Below are positions 1 through 3,902 of a DNA stretch of 5,917 bases, in pieces. The stretch comes from RGIG464 sp045643185 (lineage in GTDB: Bacteria; Myxococcota_A; Bradymonadia; UBA4248). Positions within the stretch are counted from its first letter, which is position 1. Each line of letters starts with the position of its first letter. Made by a program: the position numbers and the translations under genes. The DNA is taken from NCBI GenBank assembly GCA_045643185.1, contig JAZUKH010000233.1:1-5917 (forward strand), read 5' to 3'. The notes below the pieces were generated by a model that saw only the letters and a list, made by a program, of their open reading frames with translations, was not told the DNA's origin and ran no database searches.

Positions 1-205
1 CGTTGTTGTTACTGCCAGCCACTTTGATCGCTTCACCAAGGTTAGAGACCAACGTTCCCTTGCCAGCTTCGGGATCTTCATCATCCTTCGTCGCCATCAC
101 AGCAACATTCAGAACCTCCGTCTTCGTCTGAGAAGCCGGCAAACGAATCTCGTGATTTTTTTTCTCGATCGGCTTTTTCAAATTCAGACCAGGTAATTTG
201 ACCAT
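1..205 (-). CDS. Unrecognised protein, N-terminal 68 residues only (runs off the left edge)
   Basis: The reading frame opens at an ATG (205-203) and stays open to the window edge, so only the N-terminus is visible. The start is supported by a strong Shine-Dalgarno (GGGGAGGAA, core GGAGG at 217-213) seven bases upstream and by a good promoter further up at 283-311. The peptide begins MVKLPGLNLKKPIEKK, is rich in Lys, Asp and Glu, and has no signal peptide or membrane segment, so a cytoplasmic protein is likely. Residues 43-50 (KDDEDPEA) are acidic and probably a linker; residues 52-68 contain GTLVSNLGEAIKVAGSNNN. I do not recognise the family and assign no function. It seems to be the first gene of its transcript, since more than 1 kb upstream holds no clear gene on this strand. 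Confidence 0.75.
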   Translation of the reverse strand, partial: MVKLPGLNLKKPIEKKNHEIRLPASQTKTEVLNVAVMATKDDEDPEAGKGTLVSNLGEAIKVAGSNNN

Positions 206-282
206 GTTGTTTCCTCCCCAACGGTTTAAGCGAGTATCTGCGTTTGACGTTTTCATCAGCTAATTATTCGCGCAACATACTA

Positions 283-311
283 ATTATGTGAGACCCGTGC
301 ACGGGATGCAA
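283..311 (-). promoter_or_regulatory. Promoter of the leftmost gene, with a palindrome in the spacer
   Basis: Read on the minus strand, a -35 box TTGCAT (311-306) and a -10 box CATAAT (288-283) are separated by exactly 17 bases. The predicted start near 276 gives a leader of about 70 bases before the ATG at 205. The spacer contains a perfect 12-bp palindrome, CCCGTGCACGGG (294-305), directly adjoining the -35 box, where a bound repressor or a MerR-type activator would act. An 8-bp direct repeat CTAATTAT (260-267 and 280-287, 20 bp apart on the plus strand) flanks the start region. The boxes are seen; operator function is inferred. Confidence 0.5.
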
Positions 312-367
312 TCATTTTTTCATTTCCTGCGTTACAGTTCGTACAAGCTTCACAATTTGTTATAGCT

Positions 368-392
368 GTGACGTCGTACCACGTTACGTCAC
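368..392. repeat. Inverted repeat GTGACGT / ACGTCAC
   Basis: GTGACGT at 368-374 is perfectly complementary to ACGTCAC at 386-392, with an 11-base centre. There is no T-tract on either side, so it is not an intrinsic terminator. It could be a protein-binding site or a stem in a transcript. Confidence 0.5.
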
Positions 393-395
393 CAC

Positions 396-471
396 CCTTC
401 GGCTTCGGACAAGTCGCGCCCGCTCTCCCAATCTCAGCCTGCTTGCCTTCGGCTTCGCTACGGCTGAGATT
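396..471. repeat. Structured block: 12-bp direct repeat and 10-bp stem
   Basis: The 12-mer CCTTCGGCTTCG occurs at 396-407 and again exactly at 446-457. The second copy lies in the loop of a perfect 10-bp inverted repeat, AATCTCAGCC (430-439) with GGCTGAGATT (462-471). On the plus strand the right arm runs into TTTTG, a weak terminator-like tail. The block may belong to a structured RNA; no known RNA family was recognised. Confidence 0.4.
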
Positions 472-541
472 TTGAATTTCTGACCCGACAAAGCTTCCTC
501 GGCTCAGATGTAACCAAAAAACTTTAAAAAAAATGTCACGT

Positions 542-597
542 TTGAAAACTCGACGGCAATATATATAGCGTAAGGAAATAGACTGTGTCTCCTTACG
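542..597 (+). promoter_or_regulatory. Possible promoter and leader hairpin upstream of a 12-codon ORF
   Basis: TTGAAA (542-547) and TATAGC (564-569) are 16 bases apart and could be -35 and -10 boxes. The arms CGTAAGGA (569-576) and TCCTTACG (590-597) pair perfectly over 8 bp, with an inner 3-bp GAC/GTC helix closing a TGT loop. The left arm overlaps the putative -10 box, so the structure could be an operator or the 5' stem of the transcript. A strong Shine-Dalgarno follows at 623-629. Confidence 0.35.
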
Positions 598-636
598 TAA
601 CCGATCAACGCTCATCAACGATAAGGAGGATCATCC

Positions 637-675
637 ATGTTTTTCGTCACATTCAGTCCAAAGTTTGCCAAATAA
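637..675 (+). CDS. Candidate 12-codon ORF with a perfect ribosome binding site (leader peptide or remnant)
   Basis: An ATG at 637 follows the Shine-Dalgarno AAGGAGG (623-629) at seven bases, one of the best ribosome sites in the window. The frame encodes MFFVTFSPKFAK and stops with TAA at 673-675. A possible promoter and hairpin lie upstream. Two readings are open. It may be a short leader peptide or small protein, or the surviving 5' end of a gene whose body has decayed, since the next 300 bases hold only frame fragments. No product can be named; the evidence is the ribosome site alone. Confidence 0.25.
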   Translation: MFFVTFSPKFAK

Positions 676-709
676 CCGCCATTCATGACCAGTTTGACGT
701 CAATCCACA

Positions 710-737
710 CATGTTCAGCTCTGGGGACCTGAACATG
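710..737. repeat. Perfect 9-bp inverted repeat CATGTTCAG / CTGAACATG
   Basis: The arms are at 710-718 and 729-737 with a 10-base centre (719-728). No T-tract follows on either strand. The dyad has the look of a dimeric regulator site, or of a hairpin in a transcript reading through from the small ORF at 637. Confidence 0.45.
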
Positions 738-778
738 CGCGCTGGCTTAAAACTGACTCAGACATAGGCATCACATGG

Positions 779-822
779 TTGAGCAAGAACAGGCCCGTTG
801 CCCGTCATGTGGTCTTGCGCAA
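779..822. repeat. Imperfect 12-bp inverted repeat
   Basis: TTGAGCAAGAAC (779-790) and GGTCTTGCGCAA (811-822) pair at 10 of 12 positions around a 20-base centre. The centre itself holds a short near-repeat (GGCCCGT, TGCCCGT). Function unknown. Confidence 0.35.
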
Positions 823-987
823 AACAGACTATTCCCCAATAGCTGAGTTGACGCAACAGAGTTTGGCGACATTCTCTGGTCTTTGGCACGACGAACAGTC
901 GACGCGTCAACAAACGCGGCGCAAAGACGAGCAATGAGGCGTTGGCGGACAGGTGTGTCTTCACCATAGCTTGTTGTAAAAATTCGC

Positions 988-1008
988 GGCGGTGGCGGCG
1001 GGGGAGGG
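988..1008 (+). other. G-rich tract, possible two-tetrad G-quadruplex
   Basis: Positions 988-1008 contain six G-runs (GG, GG, GG, GG, a run of five, then GGG) separated by single bases, immediately before GGGCCC and the tandem repeats. The motif fits a two-layer quadruplex on the plus strand. The single-base loops favour folding, but most runs are only two G long. Confidence 0.35.
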
Positions 1009-1010
1009 CC

Positions 1011-1166
1011 CAACGTAGTTGGGGCGTACTATGTCTTGGGCTCGACAACGGATATACGACATATCCTCACAACTAAGTTGGGGCGAACGACGTATTCCCC
1101 ACACACAAAAAATTAATACGACAAATTCTCACAAACTTAGTTGGAAACCAACCACATTCCCCTGCC
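1011..1166. repeat. Degenerate ~60-bp tandem repeat, about 2.5 units
   Basis: An 11-bp palindromic core recurs three times: CAACGTAGTTG (1011-1021), CAACTAAGTTG (1070-1080) and the weaker AAACTTAGTTG (1133-1143), giving periods of 59 and 63. The first two are followed by GGGCG. Each of the first two spacers contains ATACGACA (1054-1061; second copy near 1117-1124) followed by TCCTCACAA or TTCTCACAA. In the first unit this is a perfect stem, GGATAT-ACGAC-ATATCC (1050-1066). The second and third units share a CATTCCCC/GTATTCCCC element. The units look like an old, diverged array. Confidence 0.5.
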
Positions 1167-1314
1167 CCATACTATAAAACTAAACAAAATCTTATTTGCC
1201 AGTCAGGTCGAAACGATATTTCGCATGAAAAACCGAACTGAGACAAGTAGAAAGCCCGGTTATATTCACATTACAGTCAGTCCTGGGCCCTGCCAGGCGA
1301 AGGGGTAGCGACGT

Positions 1315-1370
1315 ATTGGCGATGATGGTAGAGACGCCCGAGCCGGGCGTCTCTACCATCATTCGCTAAT
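1315..1370. repeat. Very long near-perfect hairpin downstream of efp
   Basis: A 19-bp perfect stem (1322-1340 with 1344-1362) closes a three-base AGC loop. It continues outward past a single bulged T (1363) for seven more pairs including one G-T (1315-1321 with 1364-1370), about 26 bp in total. No T-tract follows in either direction, so it is not a standard intrinsic terminator. It lies about 40-95 bases past the efp stop and may terminate or stabilise that transcript, or be a small palindromic repeat element. Confidence 0.65.
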
Positions 1371-1376
1371 AGCCGC

Positions 1377-1398
1377 GTAGGGGGAGACTTCCCCCTAC
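1377..1398. repeat. 9-bp hairpin just after the efp stop codon
   Basis: GTAGGGGGA (1377-1385) pairs perfectly with TCCCCCTAC (1390-1398) over a GACT loop. On the efp strand the order is stop codon, a run of six T (1407-1402), then this hairpin, so the T-run lies before rather than after the stem. A canonical terminator is therefore not formed, though together with the long hairpin it may still define the 3' end. Confidence 0.55.
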
Positions 1399-1408
1399 AC
1401 CAAAAAAC

Positions 1409-1978
1409 TTATGCGCGTTTGAGGTAACGGCATTCCTTGGTATCGATAACGACCATGGTATCTTGTTCAAGGAAAAGCGGAACCTGAACTTCGAGACCTG
1501 TTTCAAGTTTAGCTTTTTTAGTCGCCGCGGTGACCGTATCACCCTTAATGGCAGGTTCGCATTCGACGACCTGGAGAATGACGGTGTCAGGCACCTGAAT
1601 GCCAATAGCTTCGCCGTCCATCATCATAACGCGGCAATCTTCGTTTTCACGGATGAACTGGAGCTCATATTCAATGGAGTCGCGCATGAGCATAAACTGT
1701 TCGTAGGAGCCGTCATTAAGCATGAAGTAGTAGTTTTCACCGTTCTCATTATAGAGATATTGGCAGGGTTTGACTTCGAAGTTGGGCTCTTCGACACGAT
1801 CAGGGGCTTTGAATGATTCGAGACGAACAAGTTTGGTACGAAGATTTTTGACTTTGACTTTGACGTAGGTGGCGCCACCACGGGCAGTTGGGGTCTGAAC
1901 GGACTTTTCGACGATCTGGTACGGATCGCCATCAATTTGAATAAGACCACCTTTTTTGAGGTCAATGGCAACGGGCAT
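1409..1978 (-). CDS. efp: Elongation factor P family protein with an EfpL/YeiP-type loop
   Basis: The 189-residue product has the full EF-P length and three-domain layout: a KOW-like domain I (about 1-63), an OB domain II (about 66-126) and the C-terminal OB domain III (about 130-189, with EPAIKGDT, LETGLEVQVPLFL and a final CRYLKRA). EF-P family proteins bind the ribosome next to the P-site tRNA and relieve stalling at polyproline and similar sequences. The domain I tip reads QTPTARGGAT, with Arg33 where E. coli EF-P has its modified Lys34. This matches the SPTARGAAT loop of E. coli EfpL (YeiP) as I recall it, rather than the KPGKGQA loop of lysine-modified EF-P. The protein is probably EfpL-like or an arginine-type EF-P; no modification enzyme gene is nearby. 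The start is supported by AGGAG (1990-1986) seven bases upstream. It is divergent from phoH and seems monocistronic. Confidence 0.93.
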   Translation of the reverse strand: MPVAIDLKKGGLIQIDGDPYQIVEKSVQTPTARGGATYVKVKVKNLRTKLVRLESFKAPDRVEEPNFEVKPCQYLYNENGENYYFMLNDGSYEQFMLMRDSIEYELQFIRENEDCRVMMMDGEAIGIQVPDTVILQVVECEPAIKGDTVTAATKKAKLETGLEVQVPLFLEQDTMVVIDTKECRYLKRA

Positions 1979-2054
1979 AAGAAAGCTCCTAAAAATTATA
2001 TGAATGAAAACGGACGTTCATGGCATAAGCCTGGCCGTCCAAAAAAGACGTAAT

Positions 2055-2083
2055 ATTTTAAGTATATCCACAGTTCCCTGCAA
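2055..2083 (-). promoter_or_regulatory. Predicted efp promoter
   Basis: On the minus strand, TTGCAG (2083-2078) and TAAAAT (2060-2055) are separated by 17 bases. The predicted start near 2048 gives a leader of about 70 bases, which contains a weak GGACG/CGTCC stem (2036-2040 with 2012-2016). The -10 box matches consensus at five of six positions; the -35 box shares the TTGCA start with other promoters here. Confidence 0.5.
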
Positions 2084-2085
2084 GG

Positions 2086-2126
2086 AAAATCACTCAAAAC
2101 AGTCGAAAATCGAGAAACGTGATTTT
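2086..2126. repeat. Inverted repeat in the efp-phoH intergenic region
   Basis: AAAATCAC (2086-2093) is perfectly complementary to GTGATTTT (2119-2126); the 25-base interior contains TCGAAAATCGA, itself a small hairpin. It sits between the two divergent -35 boxes (2078-2083 and 2139-2144), so a protein bound here could influence both efp and phoH. Confidence 0.4.
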
Positions 2127-2138
2127 TTATACGACGCT

Positions 2139-2166
2139 TTGCAAAAAGTATTTGCGAGAATAAAGA
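2139..2166 (+). promoter_or_regulatory. Candidate phoH promoter
   Basis: TTGCAA (2139-2144) and TAAAGA (2161-2166) are 16 bases apart. The -10 box is weak (three of six). An alternative is an extended -10, TG-T-TATCTT, at 2179-2187, which would start transcription right at the leader hairpin. One of the two is likely, because this is the only space available for a phoH promoter. Confidence 0.3.
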
Positions 2167-2195
2167 AAAGGTGGTTTTTGTTATCTTAAACAGGC

Positions 2196-2222
2196 GGCCT
2201 CCCCGTCTGGGAGGTCATTTTT
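2196..2222 (+). terminator. Terminator-like hairpin in the presumed phoH leader
   Basis: GGCCTCCC (2196-2203) pairs with GGGAGGTC (2209-2216) over eight pairs with one G-T, closing a CGTCT loop, and is followed by A then five T (2218-2222). It ends 27 bases before the phoH start, downstream of any plausible phoH promoter except the extended -10 alternative. It may be an attenuator of phoH, the terminator of a short RNA from the intergenic region, or a protective 5' stem. Confidence 0.5.
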
Positions 2223-2249
2223 ATTAATCCGTGGGTAAAGGAAAAACTT

Positions 2250-3659
2250 ATGAATGCTGGCAAACTCAAGAATTTTGTCCTTGATACGAACGTGATCCTG
2301 CACGATCCACAGGCAATCACCAAATTCGGTTCAAGCAATGTCATCATTCCGATCTATGTCGTTGAGGAAGTCGATAATTTCAAGAAGCAGTTGAATGAAC
2401 TGGGCCGAGCTGCCCGTCAGTTCAGCCGTACGCTTGATAACTATCGTGCCCAGGGCAGCCTCGCCAAAGGCGTTCAATTGCCGGGTGGCGGCTTGCTGCG
2501 CGTCATTCCGACCGAACGTAAGTATCTTCCTACGGACGGTATTTCGACGAGCATCAACGCACCTGACACACTCATCATGGCGACTGCGCTTCGCGTCCAG
2601 GCTGAAGAACCAGACATTCCGTGTATCTTCATCACAAAAGATGTCAATCTGCGCATCCGGGCTGACGGCATGGGCCTCAACACTGAAAATTACGAAGAAC
2701 GCAGTATCACCGTCGATGATCTTTATCCGGGCTGCGCGGAACTCCGCGTCCGTGGTGATATCATTGACGAGATCTACACTTCGCGTGAAGTCACACTCGG
2801 TTTCTCGGCATCGGAACACAACGAACTCGCTTACCACTGCGACGAACTTACGGAGCACGGCGATCACGATACGCTGTTCTACGCAAACGAGTACATTCGT
2901 CTTGTCGACATAGCCGAAGAAACACACACGGTCATGTGCCGTGTCTTCCCGCAGCAGAACAAACTCGCGTCACTCATCACGACGCGTTCTGGCTTCGGCG
3001 GATGCTGGGGCATTAAGCCACGAAACAAAGAACAACACTTTGCGCTTGACTGCCTGCTGGATGACAATATTAAACTCGTCACCCTACTCGGCAAAGCTGG
3101 TACAGGTAAAACGCTCGTCGCGCTCGCCGCTGGTCTCCAAAAAGCCAGCGAAGAACAAGCTTACTCAAAACTGCTCGTCGCACGACCGATTTTCCCGCTC
3201 GGCAAAGACGTCGGCTTCCTCCCTGGCGGCATCGAAGACAAACTCAACCCCTGGATGCAGCCAATCTTCGATAACGTCGAATTTCTCATGGGACTGAATG
3301 AAGAAGACAAACGCCGTGGCCGTCGAAGCTACCGAGAACTCATCGACATGGGACTGCTCCAAATTGAAGCGCTCACCTACATCCGTGGCCGCTCCATTCC
3401 AAATCAGTACATCATCATTGATGAAGCGCAAAACCTGACGCCTCACGAGGTCAAAACCATCATTACCCGCGTCGGTCAGGGCACCAAGGTCGTTCTTACG
3501 GGCGACCCGTACCAGATCGATAATCCCTACGTCGACGCTGACAGCAATGGTCTCTCTTACGTCATCAACAAATTTAAAGGCGTTGACATCGCGGCAACCG
3601 TGACCCTCTCCAAAGGCGAACGTTCTAAGCTTGCAGAACTCGCCTCCAACCTCCTCTAA
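2250..3659 (+). CDS. phoH: PIN domain-PhoH ATPase fusion (PhoH2/YlaK type)
   Basis: The 469-residue product joins an N-terminal PIN nuclease domain (about 7-150) to a C-terminal PhoH P-loop ATPase (about 250-469), the architecture of mycobacterial PhoH2 and Bacillus YlaK. Such proteins are reported to be RNA helicases with ribonuclease activity. The PIN acidic residues are all present: Asp12 in VLDTNV, Glu39/Glu40 in VVEEVDNFK, Asp106 in APDTLIM and Asp131 in ITKDVNLR. The ATPase has Walker A GKAGTGKT (281-288), Walker B IIIDEAQN (388-395), and the family motifs ARPIFPLGKDVGFLPGG (311-327), LTGDPYQID (416-424) and LSKGERSKLAELASNLL at the C-terminus. No signal peptide or membrane segment is present, so it is cytoplasmic. 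The start is supported by AAAGGA (2237-2242), seven bases upstream. It appears complete and monocistronic, with its own terminator. The true RNA target and any link to phosphate limitation cannot be read from the sequence. Confidence 0.95.
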   Translation: MNAGKLKNFVLDTNVILHDPQAITKFGSSNVIIPIYVVEEVDNFKKQLNELGRAARQFSRTLDNYRAQGSLAKGVQLPGGGLLRVIPTERKYLPTDGISTSINAPDTLIMATALRVQAEEPDIPCIFITKDVNLRIRADGMGLNTENYEERSITVDDLYPGCAELRVRGDIIDEIYTSREVTLGFSASEHNELAYHCDELTEHGDHDTLFYANEYIRLVDIAEETHTVMCRVFPQQNKLASLITTRSGFGGCWGIKPRNKEQHFALDCLLDDNIKLVTLLGKAGTGKTLVALAAGLQKASEEQAYSKLLVARPIFPLGKDVGFLPGGIEDKLNPWMQPIFDNVEFLMGLNEEDKRRGRRSYRELIDMGLLQIEALTYIRGRSIPNQYIIIDEAQNLTPHEVKTIITRVGQGTKVVLTGDPYQIDNPYVDADSNGLSYVINKFKGVDIAATVTLSKGERSKLAELASNLL

Positions 3660-3665
3660 ACGCTT

Positions 3666-3681
3666 GGTCGATCGCTCGACC
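3666..3681. repeat. Small hairpin just after the phoH stop
   Basis: GGTCGA (3666-3671) pairs with TCGACC (3676-3681) over a TCGC loop, starting six bases past the stop codon. No T-tract follows; the real terminator comes 8 bases later. Confidence 0.4.
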
Positions 3682-3688
3682 TCGTTAC

Positions 3689-3724
3689 AACGCCCGAAAC
3701 GCCGTTTCGGGCGTTTTTGTTTTT
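3689..3724 (+). terminator. Intrinsic terminator of phoH
   Basis: A perfect 12-bp GC-rich stem (3689-3700 with 3704-3715, core CGCCCGAAAC/GTTTCGGGCG) closes a GCC loop and runs into TTTTTGTTTTT. It lies 29 bases past the phoH stop. Confidence 0.92.
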
Positions 3725-3744
3725 AATAACGGTATCCCAACGCC

Positions 3745-3806
3745 CAAGATATGACTTAATTTTTTAACATTATATCTTGCAACTCACTGCATCGTTGGCT
3801 AATAAT
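3745..3806 (+). promoter_or_regulatory. Lipoprotein promoter with an overlapping inverted repeat
   Basis: TTGCAA (3777-3782) and AATAAT (3801-3806) are 18 bases apart and predict a start near 3813, giving a leader of about 90 bases. A perfect 8-bp inverted repeat, CAAGATAT (3745-3752) with ATATCTTG (3772-3779), overlaps the first three bases of the -35 box. Its interior holds the AT-rich palindrome TTAATTTTTTAA (3756-3767). This arrangement fits a repressor or activator site. Confidence 0.45.
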
Positions 3807-3902
3807 TGTTCGCGTTTTTTTACTGTGCAGGAAGATTTTCCTGTTTCTTGTCTTATTTCTGGTCTGTGGTGAGTTATTAGACCAAATTTTTGAGGTGTAT
3901 TT

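Larger units (their letters stand above)
312..1314. other. Long non-coding or decayed intergenic stretch
   Basis: About 1 kb has no frame that combines a ribosome binding site, reasonable length and a recognisable product. Open frames here are short, overlap one another on both strands and have unconvincing composition (for example a proline run read from a GC-rich tract). A plus-strand frame near 693-938 reads protein-like (HARWLKTDSDIGITWLSKN) but lacks a start codon with a ribosome site and resembles nothing I know. The stretch is dense in inverted repeats and direct repeats, listed separately, so it may hold structured RNA, protein-binding sites or a decayed mobile element. Confidence 0.5.

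Noticed and set aside
280..618. Minus-strand 112-codon open frame with CxxC pairs
   Set aside because: No ribosome binding site before its ATG, it crosses the structured repeats and the predicted promoter at 283-311, and its composition is not like the real genes here.
777..848. Plus-strand fragment reading ARCPSCGLAQNR, like a zinc-ribbon start of a transposase
   Set aside because: Stops after 23 codons, has no ribosome site, and no continuation in another frame was recognisable.
758..1048. Overlapping minus-strand frames (96 and 80 codons) as a possible transposase remnant
   Set aside because: No ribosome site, a proline run that just reflects the G-rich tract, no DDE or zinc-ribbon pattern I could align, and no terminal inverted repeats.
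1011..1166. Integron attC (59-base element) array
   Set aside because: The ~60-bp period fits, but the repeats lack the GTTRRRY and RYYYAAC core sites, and there are no cassette genes between them.
1200..1314. Possible tRNA or other small RNA gene before the long hairpin
   Set aside because: Only short stems (CCTGG/CCAGG at 1282-1297) are present; no T-loop or anticodon arm was found.
1995..2000. Perfect TATAAT on the minus strand before efp
   Set aside because: It would start transcription at about the ribosome binding site, leaving no usable leader, and has no -35 partner; the promoter at 2055-2083 fits better.
2004..2189. 61-codon plus-strand frame ending just before the hairpin at 2196
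   Set aside because: It has no ribosome site, overlaps the efp promoter and leader and the phoH promoter region, and is strongly A-rich; its stop next to the hairpin is probably coincidence.
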